Shown here: positions 19,329 to 28,900 of the stretch, one piece after another | How positions within the stretch are numbered: position 1 is the stretch's first letter | Layout of the letters: every line of letters begins with the position of its first letter | DNA from: Lewinellaceae bacterium SD302 | GTDB taxonomy: Bacteria > Bacteroidota > Bacteroidia > Chitinophagales > Saprospiraceae | NCBI GenBank assembly: GCA_002591745.1 | Contig: PDLQ01000003.1 | Location: forward strand, 124,001-188,000 | Direction of reading: 5' to 3' | Length of the DNA stretch: 64,000 bases | Position numbers and translations under genes: made by a program | The notes under the pieces: model-generated | Seen by the model: the letters and a program-made list of their open reading frames with translations, nothing else | What the model was told of the DNA's origin: nothing | Database searches by the model: none

Positions 19329-19736
19329 ATGAAAATCGCTGCCTTCCGCCGTGCCCACTTCAACGCTGCTCATCGTCTTTTCCGCGCCGACTGGAGCGAC
19401 GAAAAGAACCGGGAAATTTTCGGCCCTTGCAGCAACCCCTTTTATCACGGTCATAACTATGAGGTCGAGGTAAAAGTAGTCGGCGAGATAGACCCGGAAA
19501 CCGGTTTCGTTATTGACCTGAGCCTGCTGAAACGCTACATTAAAGAAGAAGTAGAAGATTACCTGGATCATAAAAACCTCAATGAGCAAATCCCGGAATT
19601 TAAAGACCTTAATCCTACCGCGGAGCACATCTGTATCCTGATCTGGAACCGTCTTAAACCACGGCTGGACGAACGTTATGAATTGACCGTAAGGCTTTGG
19701 GAGACGGAGCGGAATTACGTGGAGTATCCGGCGTAG
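19329..19736 (+). CDS. 6-pyruvoyltetrahydropterin synthase / QueD-family enzyme
   Basis: 135-residue T-fold enzyme acting on dihydroneopterin triphosphate. His15, His40 and His42 are the zinc ligands and Cys34 the catalytic cysteine. The motif is C-x5-HGH (CSNPFYHGH), which is the spacing of PTPS-type enzymes rather than the C-x3-HGH of classical QueD, so the product may be a tetrahydropterin or 6-carboxytetrahydropterin for queuosine. tgt occurs in this window, which leaves the queuosine role possible. PTAEHI and ETERNYVEY complete the active site. It is divergent from dtd. Confidence 0.88.
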   Translation: MKIAAFRRAHFNAAHRLFRADWSDEKNREIFGPCSNPFYHGHNYEVEVKVVGEIDPETGFVIDLSLLKRYIKEEVEDYLDHKNLNEQIPEFKDLNPTAEHICILIWNRLKPRLDERYELTVRLWETERNYVEYPA

Positions 19737-20387
19737 AAATTGAACATAATCTATTTATGTGAACTGTATAAATTCATTTTTGGCCTAACAAAGTAGCAAT
19801 GTTATAATAGCATTGTCCGAGACTACATTCATTCGGGCGAAGCCAGAAGGTAAAGTTTCGTACCGAGTACGCTCGGTGCAGGAGGCGGGTTAATACTATT
19901 CTGCTTCTTGGTTTGACCAGTTACGCGCAGGCGCTATTCGATAAATCAAGATTTGCCATTCCTGGTAATTTACTCTTAAAGTTTATTTGGGAATTGCTAT
20001 GAACTGAAGAACAATGATTTACGGTTCTGACTATACCATAAAATTGTGAGCTTGGCGGGTCAAGCGATCTATTTTTGGTGACGCCAGGTTCATAAATGCT
20101 TGTTTTTCAGGAAATAGAAATCCAAACAAGTTCTTAGTCAAGGATCGAAGCGAAAAATGTCAGTCGATCCAGCCGGTGCCTTTTGCAGGTTTCCTCAAAT
20201 TTATGATTTCAATCAAGCCTTAAAGCCCTTATCGGGGCCGCCCGGCAAAATCAACTGACACGATTGCAAAAGCAATCTTTTTCGTAGTTTAGTGGTTGTA
20301 TATAAGCACCTGATCGCCAATGCGAAAAGGTGAGAAATGAACCGAGTGTATTATTTGCGCCAGGGCGCCCCCAGAACTTCTACTGAT
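19737..20387. other. 650-base intergenic region with motif A and no gene
   Basis: It holds an exact motif A copy, CAAAGTAGCAATG at 19789-19801. A short near-palindromic word at about 19859-19877 (TACCGAGTACGCTCGGT) and a distant pair of AACTGACA-like words follow. Neither strand offers a protein-like frame or a tRNA. The last 100 bases must hold the promoter of the DUF4175-like gene, but I see no strong TAnnTTTG match. Confidence 0.5.
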
Positions 20388-23300
20388 ATGTCCCAAATGA
20401 ACAATTACGATCTGCTGATCCAGAAACTGGATAACTTCATTCGCAAGTTCTACGTCAATCAGCTGATTCGTGGCTTTTTGTATAGTGTGGGCGTAGTTTT
20501 ATTACTGTTTTTGGCGATCAGTCTGGCAGAATATTATTTCTATTTCGGTAAAGGGACCCGCAAATTGATGTGGTTCTCCTTTATCGGTATCAGTCTGCTG
20601 TCTCTGGGCGCTTGGGTAATCTTACCACTGACCCGTTATTTCCGCCTCGGCAGCGTGATCTCTCACGAGCAGGCAGCCAACATCATCGGTGATCATTTTG
20701 GCAACGTACAGGACAAGCTGCTCAACATTCTGCAACTTCGCAAACAGGCCGACAGTAGCGGAAGCGGGGCTAGCTTGATTGCGGCCTCTATCGACCAGAA
20801 ATCAGCGGAGATCAGCCCGGTTCCTTTTAGATCGGCCATTGATCTAAGCCAGAACCGACGTTACCTTAAATACGCTTTACCTCCGCTGTTCATCTTTCTT
20901 GGCATTCTGTTCGCTGCCCCGAGTCTGATCAGTGACTCCACCCGCAGACTCATCAATAGTAATGAGGATTTTGAACGCCCGGCTCCCTTCAGCTTTAAAC
21001 TCAAAAACACTGACAAGCTCAACGTGGTACAGTTCGGCGACTATAAGCTCGAAGTAGAAGTAGAAGGCGACGTGCTGCCCAATGAAGCGTACATTGAAGT
21101 AGACAACTACCGCTACCGCTTGCAGAAAGAGGCGGCCAATCTGTTTACCTACCAGTTCAGTAACGTACAGGAGAGTACCGCCTTCAACCTTCAGGCCGGA
21201 GAAGTTCGGAGCGAAGATTACGAATTGGGCGTACTGCTCAAACCAAACATTGCTACTTTGTCAGTCAAACTCGATTACCCCGCTTATCTGGGGCGGAAAG
21301 ACGAGACGCTGAGTAATGTCGGTGACCTGAACGTACCCGCCGGTACCCAGATCGAATGGACCTTCGAAACCGAGAATACCGACCAGCTGGAACTGCAATT
21401 TTCCAGTGAGGGAGATCGCAGTGAGGTGCGTCGTTTCAGTGACGACCTCTATACTTTTAAGAAACGCGCCCTGCGCAACGATCGCTATCTGCTTTACTTC
21501 AGCAACGACCAATTGCCGGAGTTCGACAGTATTGCCTACGGCCTGAGTGTGGTCCCCGATCTATACCCTCAGATCACCGTAGAATCTTTTCAGGACAGTA
21601 CCGACGACAAGCTGATGTACTTCCTCGGCGAAGCCAGTGACGACCACGGGCTGAGTAAACTCAATTTCGTTTACCAGGTAAAGCGGGAAACTACCGGCCA
21701 GCAAGAAGACGCCGTAGTGATACCCATTCAACAGCCCGGCAGCAAGCAGACGCGCTACGACTACGTCTGGGACCTGGAGAAAGAAGTGAACCTACAACCC
21801 GGCGACGAGTTGCTGTACTACTTCGAGGTGTTTGACAATGACGGTGTCAATGGTGCCAAGAGTGCCCGCACTGGCGTCATGGCGCTCAGCGCCCCTACTC
21901 TGGAAGAACTGGAAGCCGAAAGCGAAGCTACCGAGGAAAAGATCAAGGACGACCTGGAAAAAGCCATTGAGGAAGCCAAAGACCTTCAGGAAGATGCCAA
22001 GGAATTACGCGAACAGCTGCTCCAGGAACCCGAGATGGACTGGAAGATGCAGAAGGAAGTCGAAAAACTAATGGAGCGCCAGCAGGAGGTGCAAAATCAG
22101 ATCGACCAGGTCCAGCAGAACTTCCAGGAGAACATGGAGAAGCAGGAGCAGATGAGCGAGCAGGACCAGCGTATCCAGGAGAAGATGGAACAACTGCAGG
22201 AGATCTTCGAGGAGAACCTAAACGAAGAGATGCAGCAACTGATGGAAGATATCGAAAAACTGATGGAGGAACTCGACAAGGACGAGATGCTCGAGAAGAT
22301 GGAAGATATGGAAATGAACAACGAGGAACTGGAGCAGGAGCTGGACCGAATGAAGGAGCTCTACCAGCAACTCGAACTGGAGCAGGAGATGCAGGAAACC
22401 ATCGAAAAGCTCGAAGAATTGGCTGAAAAGCAAGAAGAACTGGCCGAAGAAACTGCTCAGGAGGAAAACATGAGCGACGAAAAGCAGGAAGAACTGCAAG
22501 AGAAGCAAGAGGAAATTCAGGAAGCATTCGAAGAGATCCAGGAGAAGATGGACGAAATGCAGGAGATGAACGAAGAGCTGGAAAAACCCATGCCTATCGA
22601 TCCCATGGAAGAGATGCAGGAGAGCATCGAGCAGGATATGCAGGAAAGCCAGGAACAGATGGAGCAAAAAGAGAGTGAAGGTGCCAGCAAAAAACAACAG
22701 GATGCCGGGCAGAAAATGAAGAGTATGTCCGAGTCTATGTCCAGTGCCATGATGGAGATGCAGATGGAACAAGCCAGCGAGGACATGCAGGCCATCCGGC
22801 AATTGTTGGAGAACATCGTTGCACTAAGCTTTGCCGAAGAGGAGTTGATCAACGAATTCGCCGCCGCCCCCATCAATACCCCGCGTTACGTTGATTTGGT
22901 GCAAGACCAGTTCAAACTGAATAACGATTTTCAGTTGGTGCAAGACAGTCTCTTCGCCCTGGCTAAGCGCAACCTTAACATTGAAAGCTTTATTACCGAA
23001 AAAGTAACCGACATCAAACGCAACCTTAAGGGAGGCGTGAAGCAATTGGAGGAGCGCCAGAAAGGTAAGGCCGCCGTTAACCAGCAAAGTGCCATGACCG
23101 GTTTGAATGACCTGGCCCTGATGCTGAGCGAAAGTATGGAGCAGATGCAGCAGCAGATGAGCGGCATGATGCCCGGCGACCAGCAGTGCCAGAACCCGGG
23201 AGAAGGCAAGGGAGGTAAAGGCAAGAAGGAAAGCAAAGAACCCGGTAGTGGCCAACAACAAAGCCTGAATCAGGCCCTGGAGAATATGAAAGGCAAAATG

Positions 23301-23750
23301 GACAAAGGCGAAGGCGGCAGCAGTAAGGAATTTGCCGAGATGGCCGCCCGCCAGGCTGCGCTTCGCAAGGCTCTACAGGATCGACAAAACGGCAACAAGC
23401 AAGGAGGCGATGGTATAGACCCCGCTCTCCAGGAGCTAATTGACCAGATGGACCAGGCCGAAGAAGACTTGGTAAACAAGAAACTGACCACCGAAATGAT
23501 GAACCGCCAGGAAGAAATCCTGAGCAAAATGCTGGAGCACGAAAAAGCCGAGCGGGAACAGAAAATGGATGAAAAACGCCAAAGCGAAACGGCCGAACAA
23601 CGCCGCCGCGAATTACCCGCCGAACTACAGGAGTACATCCGCCAGCGCCAGGCCGAGATTGACATGTTCAAGCGCGTCAGCCCGGAACTTAAACCCTACT
23701 TTCAGGGACTGGTGAACGAGTACTTTCAGTCTTTACAGGGGGATCGTTAA
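20388..23750 (+). CDS. Very large coiled-coil membrane protein, DUF4175-like
   Basis: About 1120 residues from ATG 20388 (the frame is open from 20337). Three membrane helices lie in the first 190 residues (LIRGFLYSVGVVLLLFLAISLAEYY, WFSFIGISLLSLGAWVILPL, LPPLFIFLGILFAAPSLI). Beta-rich periplasmic domains follow to about residue 500. Next comes an extreme Glu/Gln/Met/Lys coiled coil of some 280 residues, then a helical, Gly/Lys/Gln-rich tail. This matches DUF4175-type proteins, found in Bacteroidota and Alphaproteobacteria and of unknown function. It is transcribed alone. Motif A occurs in frame at 21248-21260 (encoding NIATLS). Confidence 0.82.
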   Translation: MSQMNNYDLLIQKLDNFIRKFYVNQLIRGFLYSVGVVLLLFLAISLAEYYFYFGKGTRKLMWFSFIGISLLSLGAWVILPLTRYFRLGSVISHEQAANIIGDHFGNVQDKLLNILQLRKQADSSGSGASLIAASIDQKSAEISPVPFRSAIDLSQNRRYLKYALPPLFIFLGILFAAPSLISDSTRRLINSNEDFERPAPFSFKLKNTDKLNVVQFGDYKLEVEVEGDVLPNEAYIEVDNYRYRLQKEAANLFTYQFSNVQESTAFNLQAGEVRSEDYELGVLLKPNIATLSVKLDYPAYLGRKDETLSNVGDLNVPAGTQIEWTFETENTDQLELQFSSEGDRSEVRRFSDDLYTFKKRALRNDRYLLYFSNDQLPEFDSIAYGLSVVPDLYPQITVESFQDSTDDKLMYFLGEASDDHGLSKLNFVYQVKRETTGQQEDAVVIPIQQPGSKQTRYDYVWDLEKEVNLQPGDELLYYFEVFDNDGVNGAKSARTGVMALSAPTLEELEAESEATEEKIKDDLEKAIEEAKDLQEDAKELREQLLQEPEMDWKMQKEVEKLMERQQEVQNQIDQVQQNFQENMEKQEQMSEQDQRIQEKMEQLQEIFEENLNEEMQQLMEDIEKLMEELDKDEMLEKMEDMEMNNEELEQELDRMKELYQQLELEQEMQETIEKLEELAEKQEELAEETAQEENMSDEKQEELQEKQEEIQEAFEEIQEKMDEMQEMNEELEKPMPIDPMEEMQESIEQDMQESQEQMEQKESEGASKKQQDAGQKMKSMSESMSSAMMEMQMEQASEDMQAIRQLLENIVALSFAEEELINEFAAAPINTPRYVDLVQDQFKLNNDFQLVQDSLFALAKRNLNIESFITEKVTDIKRNLKGGVKQLEERQKGKAAVNQQSAMTGLNDLALMLSESMEQMQQQMSGMMPGDQQCQNPGEGKGGKGKKESKEPGSGQQQSLNQALENMKGKMDKGEGGSSKEFAEMAARQAALRKALQDRQNGNKQGGDGIDPALQELIDQMDQAEEDLVNKKLTTEMMNRQEEILSKMLEHEKAEREQKMDEKRQSETAEQRRRELPAELQEYIRQRQAEIDMFKRVSPELKPYFQGLVNEYFQSLQGDR

Positions 23751-24025
23751 ATCTAATTTGCTTTATGGGGTTGCAACTCTGTTAAAATATCCTTAAGATT
23801 GTAGTACTTAAACGCCTTCTTTAGGGCAATGTATCGCAAGAAGAGTTATCCCTGAGTTAACCGTGACGCTTTGTGTCAAACAGCGTCTAAATAGTTGGAA
23901 GCAAGTTGTTTAGCGAACCAAACGCTTAATTGACTTGTTTACCAATAGATTACGAATCAAACGTCAAACGTCCGCCATTGTCAGCTTCTTCCACCTTTCT
24001 GAGTCACAATCTATCATCTATTGCC

Positions 24026-24415
24026 ATGCTGCAGTTGTCTTCCGACCCCGGTAATATCCAACAGGTTACCCAATTAGTAGATCGTGTGTCTCAGCAATAC
24101 CGACTCAACGAGGAAACTCATGCCAACCTGCTGATCAGCCTCACTGAAGCAGTTAATAATGCCATTATCCACGGCAACGGCATGGACAAAAGCAAAACCG
24201 TCGATATTGAAATGCGCAAGCGCGGAAATCGCCTTTGCGTTAGCGTAAAGGACCAGGGTAAGGGTTTTAACCCCAAGGAAGTACCTAATCCAACCTGCCC
24301 CGAGCAGATTTGTGAATGTGGAGGCCGTGGTGTTTTCCTGATCAAAGAACTTTGCGATAAAGTAGAGTACGCCGAAAATGGCTCCAAAGTAAATATGCAA
24401 TTCAAGTTCCAGTAG
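24026..24415 (+). CDS. RsbW-like ATP-binding protein (anti-sigma/serine kinase family)
   Basis: About 129 residues with a GHKL ATPase fold: N-box LTEAVNNAIIHGN, G1 box DQGKGFNP and G2 box GGRGVFLIKELCDKV. It resembles anti-sigma-factor kinases of the RsbW/SpoIIAB type, which phosphorylate an anti-anti-sigma partner. No STAS partner or sigma factor is adjacent, so its target is unknown. The start at ATG 24026 is preferred over the longer frame from 23930. It ends 2 bases before the ybeY start, so the two genes are co-transcribed. Confidence 0.88.
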   Translation: MLQLSSDPGNIQQVTQLVDRVSQQYRLNEETHANLLISLTEAVNNAIIHGNGMDKSKTVDIEMRKRGNRLCVSVKDQGKGFNPKEVPNPTCPEQICECGGRGVFLIKELCDKVEYAENGSKVNMQFKFQ

Positions 24416-24417
24416 TC

Positions 24418-24885
24418 GTGCAGGACCTGGAGTTTTTTTTTCCTGCTCCCGAAGAAAGGGAGGAGCCTTCCATAGTTTTTTTTGCCGAAACCGGTGGCCG
24501 GGAAATTTCCGCCCCCGAACAGAATCGTCTGACCGACTGGATAAACCGAGTTATTCGCGCTCGCAACTGTACATTAGGTACCCTTAATTATATTTTCTGC
24601 GACGATGATTACCTCCACAAGATCAACGTAAAACACCTCCAGCACGATACCCTTACTGACATCATCACTTTTCCGATGCAGAAAGCACCGGTGATCGGTG
24701 GCGATATTTTCGTCAGCACCGAAAGAGTGGCCGACAACGCCAAGGACAACGGCGTTTCCTACGAAGAAGAACTACGCCGGGTGTTGATCCATGGGGTCCT
24801 GCACCTGACCGGGCAGGGAGACAAAACGGAAAAAGAGGCACGGGAAATGCGGCAATTGGAAAACTGGGCCCTGAAAACGTGGTGA
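24418..24885 (+). CDS. ybeY: Endoribonuclease YbeY
   Basis: Single-strand endoribonuclease used in 16S rRNA 3'-end maturation and ribosome quality control. It starts at GTG 24418, 2 bases after the previous stop. The C-terminal metal motif is HGVLHLTGQGDKTEKE: the first two histidines are present, and the third ligand position is Asp instead of the His of enterobacterial YbeY. To my knowledge this Asp form is common in the Bacteroidota. DTLTDIITFP and GGDIFVSTERV are also typical. 155 residues. A dispersed hairpin-arm repeat begins one base after the stop. Confidence 0.93.
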   Translation: MQDLEFFFPAPEEREEPSIVFFAETGGREISAPEQNRLTDWINRVIRARNCTLGTLNYIFCDDDYLHKINVKHLQHDTLTDIITFPMQKAPVIGGDIFVSTERVADNAKDNGVSYEEELRRVLIHGVLHLTGQGDKTEKEAREMRQLENWALKTW

Positions 24886-24886
24886 C

Positions 24887-24908
24887 GGCTAGCGACCTCC
24901 CGGTCGCT
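24887..24908 (+). repeat. Second copy of the WYL-gene hairpin arm
   Basis: GGCTAGCGACCTCCCGGTCG, then CT, is identical over 22 bases to 3886-3907. Here it begins just after the ybeY stop codon and lacks the full complementary arm. Both copies sit at the 3' end of a gene. Confidence 0.65.
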
Positions 24909-24989
24909 TTGGTTTTGGCCGCGGATTTCGCGTATGAACGGGAATTTTCCTATCTATGGACCGTAGTTCAGTCTTCTTCAATCTATAAA

Positions 24990-25892
24990 CTAATTGTAAG
25001 CCCGCGCCGCATCCAGTTCCTCAAAAAGCCGCTTTCGGTTCTCCTCGTACATCGGTACTAGCGGTAAGCGCAACACTTCTTCGCTAACCCCGGCCCACTT
25101 CATGGCGGCTTTGATCCCGGCGGGATTGCCGTCGATGTACAGCCACTTATGAACATCCATCATGGCGTTATTGCGGGCAATGGCGGTCTGGACGTCGCCG
25201 GCCAGAGCGGCTTTCACCATTTCACTAAACAACCGTGGGAAAACGTTAGCGATCACACTGATTCCACCGTGGCCGCCGGCAGCTATCATGGGCAGGGTGA
25301 TCGGATCTTCACCACAGATGACCGCCAGGTGTTCGGGGCCGTGTTTAACGATTTGCAACGCCTGTTCCATAATCCCGCTGGCTTCCTTGATAGCGACGAA
25401 CTTGTCGTTGGCTTCGGCCAATCGCAGTACTGTTTCGGGGTGAATATTACTGGAGGTACGGCCAGGTACGTTATAAATAATAATGGGCCTTGGGGAAGCA
25501 TCCGCCATACGCAGGTAGTGCTGATAGATACCTTCCTGGCTGGGCTTGAGATAGGCCGGACTGGCACTCATCACGGCGGCGAAGCCATCCAGGTCGTACA
25601 CACCGAGTGAATCGACCAGGTGCTGGGTATCGTTATCGCCAAAACAACCGGCAACTAACGGTATCCGCCCGTCCACCCGCTCTACGATGTGGGCCAAAAT
25701 CTGCTGGCATTCCTTACGGGAGATCGTCGTTGTTTCCCCGGTAGTACCCAGGGCAACGATGTAATCTACTCCACCGGAAATTACGTGCTCCAACAGACGG
25801 TCCAAAGCGGGATAATCTACGGTTCCATTTAAATCAAATGGGGTAATAGTGGCTACGCCGGTTCCACTAAACTGCGGCAACTTTCTTGACAT
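24990..25892 (-). CDS. dapA: 4-hydroxy-tetrahydrodipicolinate synthase
   Basis: Condenses pyruvate with aspartate semialdehyde in the diaminopimelate/lysine pathway. TIM barrel of 300 residues: GTGVATITPF at the N-terminus, LGTTGETTTI (pyruvate-binding Thr-Thr), IIIYNVPGRT (catalytic Tyr), Schiff-base lysine in VAIKEASG, and GGHGGISVIANVFP. It overlaps the upstream DUF6913-type gene by 26 bases, so the pair is translated from one message. With dapD it feeds cell-wall synthesis. Confidence 0.97.
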   Translation of the reverse strand: MSRKLPQFSGTGVATITPFDLNGTVDYPALDRLLEHVISGGVDYIVALGTTGETTTISRKECQQILAHIVERVDGRIPLVAGCFGDNDTQHLVDSLGVYDLDGFAAVMSASPAYLKPSQEGIYQHYLRMADASPRPIIIYNVPGRTSSNIHPETVLRLAEANDKFVAIKEASGIMEQALQIVKHGPEHLAVICGEDPITLPMIAAGGHGGISVIANVFPRLFSEMVKAALAGDVQTAIARNNAMMDVHKWLYIDGNPAGIKAAMKWAGVSEEVLRLPLVPMYEENRKRLFEELDAARAYN

Positions 25893-26436
25893 TGATAATC
25901 TTGAAGATCCGATCGATCTGGTTTAACTGGCCCTTAATTCCTCTTTGCTTACCGTCGTTGATGATCCTTACGTTATAAGGATTATCCGCGTCGTCTTCGT
26001 GGGTGAAGGGTCCAACGCGCAAGCTAGTATTTTTAAGCCGGGCCAGGTAATCCATTTTTTGGTCACCGGGGGAACCGAGTACGTACAGCAGATCGGAACT
26101 GTCGCTTAGGAAAATTTCCACCTCTTTCCCCTGAGGCGCTCCGTACCAAGTCAGGTCCTTTACCGTAAAGTAGGGAAAGTTATAACTACCATTTTCATTG
26201 ACCGGGCTGGAGAAGTAGCCGAGTAAGCGGGTTTGCAGCCCGTTTTTGCGGCGTTCGGTTTTTAATTTCTCCACCAGCTTGCGGTCGTCCGCGTTATCAG
26301 CGGGGAAAAGAACAGCCAAATGTTTAGCGGTCTCCGGATGGAGACTACGCACCACCGGTTTGGTCCGGCGTGTAGCCAGCTCCTTTTCCAGCTTGCGTTG
26401 GAAAAACTTACGTTTTAAATCCGCGATCAATGCCAT
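25867..26436 (-). CDS. DUF6913-type protein upstream of dapA
   Basis: 189 residues, basic N-terminus (DLKRKFFQRKLEKELATRR), no signal peptide or membrane helix. It has segments such as VLFPADNADDRKLVEKLKTERRK, YFTVKDLTWYG and DLLYVLGSPGDQKMDYLARLK. I recognise this as the small Bacteroidota family (DUF6913) often found next to dapA; its function is unknown. The 26-base overlap with dapA suggests translational coupling. Confidence 0.72.
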   Translation of the reverse strand: MALIADLKRKFFQRKLEKELATRRTKPVVRSLHPETAKHLAVLFPADNADDRKLVEKLKTERRKNGLQTRLLGYFSSPVNENGSYNFPYFTVKDLTWYGAPQGKEVEIFLSDSSDLLYVLGSPGDQKMDYLARLKNTSLRVGPFTHEDDADNPYNVRIINDGKQRGIKGQLNQIDRIFKIINVKKVAAV

Positions 26437-26561
26437 CGACGGCTCAAGTGTTTGTTACCGCCCGAACACGCGGGGGCGCATCCGAATCGGCTTGGTAGTG
26501 TAGAAAGCTCAATACCCGGTAAGCCGGGCGAATACAAAAGTAGGGGTTTTCCGGCTAATAC

Positions 26562-27518
26562 CTATTCTGGTAAATGCACGCTGCCGATCGCGTTATACTT
26601 TTCCGCCCGGCGATCCAGTAGTTCTTCGGTACTCAGCTCCTGAAGCTGGGCCAGTGCCTTCTTCAGGTGGCGCTTCAGCGTTTTAGCCATTTCCTCCGGG
26701 TTCTGGTGAGCCCCCCCGGCCGGTTCTTTGATGATCTCATCAATAATCCCGAATTCCAGCATATGGTCCGCCGTCAGTTTCAGGGCTTCGGCAGCTTGCT
26801 CTTTGTAATCCCAACTCCGCCAGAGAATAGACGAGCAGCTTTCCGGGCTGATCACTGAATACCAGGTATTCTCCATCATAGCTACGTGGTCGCCCACGCC
26901 AATACCGATAGCACCACCACTGGCCCCTTCGCCGATCACCGCGCAGACGATGGGCACGGTCAGCTGCGCCATTTCAAACAAGTTACGGGCGATAGCTTCG
27001 GCCTGTCCTCTTTCTTCAGCTTCGATGCCTGGGTAGGCACCCGGAGTGTCGATCAGGCAGACCACCGGCAGACCGAAGCGTTCGGCCATCTTCATTAACC
27101 GCAGTGCCTTGCGGTAGCCTTCAGGGTTGGCCATGCCGAAATTACGGTACTGCCGCATTTTAGTATTCACCCCCTTCTGGTGACCGATGATGACCACGCT
27201 CTGGCCGTCCATGGTGCCAATTCCACCCACGATGGCTTTGTCGTCACCGAATTTACGGTCGCCGTGCAGTTCTACGAACCTGCGGCACATTTGGTTGATG
27301 TAGTATAAGGTGTAAGGACGTTCCGGATGGCGGCTCAATTGTACTTTTTGCCAGCCGGTCAGGTTCGCGTAGATTTCCTTACGGGTAGATTTGATCTTAC
27401 TCTCCAGTTGCTTGATGGTCGCATCCATGTCCACCACGCCTTCCCCGGCAACCTGCTTGACTTTTTCCAGCTGATCGTAGAGTTTTTCCAGGGGTTGTTC
27501 GAAATCTAGGAATACCAT
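26562..27518 (-). CDS. accA: Acetyl-CoA carboxylase carboxyltransferase subunit alpha
   Basis: Transfers carboxyl from biotin to acetyl-CoA as an AccA2D2 complex, the first committed step of fatty-acid synthesis. The protein has the N-terminal helical segment [20 protein letters not shown], then [26 protein letters not shown], the oxyanion-type [15 protein letters not shown] and [23 protein letters not shown]. The start at 27518 gives about 318 residues, the normal length. accD is not in this window. An upstream in-frame ATG at 27575 is less likely. Confidence 0.96.
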   Translation of the reverse strand: MVFLDFEQPLEKLYDQLEKVKQVAGEGVVDMDATIKQLESKIKSTRKEIYANLTGWQKVQLSRHPERPYTLYYINQMCRRFVELHGDRKFGDDKAIVGGIGTMDGQSVVIIGHQKGVNTKMRQYRNFGMANPEGYRKALRLMKMAERFGLPVVCLIDTPGAYPGIEAEERGQAEAIARNLFEMAQLTVPIVCAVIGEGASGGAIGIGVGDHVAMMENTWYSVISPESCSSILWRSWDYKEQAAEALKLTADHMLEFGIIDEIIKEPAGGAHQNPEEMAKTLKRHLKKALAQLQELSTEELLDRRAEKYNAIGSVHLPE

Positions 27519-27616
27519 ATCCGGGGTCTTTGAATTATAAAAGTGCGCAAATATAGCCAATGGAAAATGATCCAATGAGTTAGTGATCCAATGATTGGAT
27601 GAAACTCATTGCCTCC

Positions 27617-28537
27617 TTACCGCAACTGAAAGCTCGCGCCCCCCAGCATCCCCACGTCCGTAAAAACCTGGGCGCGGTAAAATCCGGCATCCAACTTATC
27701 ATCCAGTTCGTGGACGAAGTTGATGCGTTGGCTACTCATTATATTCACCTCCTTGGTTTCAACCGGCTTCAGGTTCGTTTCCTGGCCATTCACCGTAGCC
27801 TTAACGGGAATGACGTTGGTGCCACCGATGGGCGTTCCGGCCTGGTCAGTGATCACAAGATAAAGCGGCCGTACCCCCTGGTACTTTTCGGGTACCCCCG
27901 CCAAGTCGAAACTGACGGCTACGGAGCGGGCCTGGCCAGCGCGGGAGGTCACTTTTTCTCCGCCCCTGCGAAGGGCATCAATCTGGAAAGCCGTGGCATT
28001 GAAGTTTTTGAGCGTCAGGTCACGGATCTCCGATTCCATCTGCTGGGTCATGGCCGCCAATTGGCGATTGTTTTCCTGACTTTGGCCCAGTTGGGTACGC
28101 AGGATAGTGTTGGCGCTTTTCAGGCTGTCGTTCTGGGACGAAACGACACGGATACTGCGTTCCAGGTCGGAGCGGACCATGATCAGGTCTTCGATCTGCT
28201 TGCGCATTTCATAAGCCACTTCCTTATCGTTGGCATTGGTGTTGATAGCCTTGCTATACAGGTTTTGTACCCGACGCAACTCCTGCTGGGCACCAGTAAG
28301 TTGGCCTTGTAATTCTTCGTTGGTGGATACGACAGACTCGTAACGGTCTGACAAACCAGCGACCTCAGCGGCCAGATTATCCCGCAGTTTCTCCATTTCT
28401 CCCAGTTCTGCGGAGGTCTGTGCTTGCAGTTCGGTAACGGTCTTCACTTCAGCCGAGCGGTTAAAGCCCCACAGCAGGGAACCGATCAGGGCCAGCAGTA
28501 ACAAAATGGCGACGATGCCAAGGGAACGTTGATTCAT
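27617..28537 (-). CDS. Single-pass membrane protein with long coiled coil, function unknown
   Basis: 306 residues from the ATG at 28537. One N-terminal membrane helix (GIVAILLLLALIGSLLWGF) anchors a coiled coil of roughly residues 30-190 (ELGEMEKLRDNLAAEVAGLSDRY and onward). A compact beta-rich C-terminal domain follows (VAVSFDLAGVPEKYQGVRPLYLVITDQAGTPIGG...FYRAQVFTDVGMLGGASFQLR). I do not recognise a named family; similar proteins occur in other Saprospiria and relatives. The frame continues to 28645, but that extension crosses repeat DNA. Located between accA and rny. Confidence 0.75.
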   Translation of the reverse strand: MNQRSLGIVAILLLLALIGSLLWGFNRSAEVKTVTELQAQTSAELGEMEKLRDNLAAEVAGLSDRYESVVSTNEELQGQLTGAQQELRRVQNLYSKAINTNANDKEVAYEMRKQIEDLIMVRSDLERSIRVVSSQNDSLKSANTILRTQLGQSQENNRQLAAMTQQMESEIRDLTLKNFNATAFQIDALRRGGEKVTSRAGQARSVAVSFDLAGVPEKYQGVRPLYLVITDQAGTPIGGTNVIPVKATVNGQETNLKPVETKEVNIMSSQRINFVHELDDKLDAGFYRAQVFTDVGMLGGASFQLR

Positions 28538-28646
28538 AAGTTCAGCTCTTTGGGTGCCAAGGTAAACTTTTTGCTTCGTACCTTTAGCCTTCGACAATTC
28601 CGGCAATCGATTACGTGGCTTTACTGCGGATAGAATGCCGTTCATT

Positions 28647-28880
28647 TTGACTTCAAAGTAGCAATGCTAATACATCGGCCGCAGCTATAACGCTAGCTCG
28701 TCGGCCGAAACGGACCGAAGGGCCTGGTTCGTCCGCCGAGCGGATTCAGTGCTATGTCGTCGTCGATGGATTTCGATCCCGCTCGTCCGCCGAGTCAGTT
28801 CCTGCGAAGCTTACTTTGCGGGGCCCAGCCCACAAAGACGCGGGGCGGATGAACTGACACACTGCTACTTTGAAGCCAAA
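28647..28880. repeat. Intergenic element bounded by inverted motif A copies
   Basis: TGACTTCAAAGTAGCAATGC (28648-28667) on the left is inverted by ACTGCTACTTTGAAGCCAAA (28861-28880) on the right. Inside are two direct copies of TCGTCCGCCGAG (about 28729 and 28784), a GTCAGTTC/GAACTGAC inverted pair (about 28793 and 28852) and paired CGGCCG words. It lies between the coiled-coil gene and rny and has no coding potential. Confidence 0.65.
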
Positions 28881-28900
28881 CTCATAAATTTTAACCCGAC

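Noticed and set aside
24418-24885. Inactive YbeY because the third histidine is missing
   Set aside because: The Asp at that place appears to be the usual Bacteroidota form, and all other motifs are intact.
24879-25061. 60-codon ORF after ybeY
   Set aside because: Begins inside ybeY, runs through the repeat arm and into the antisense of dapA; no protein-like character.
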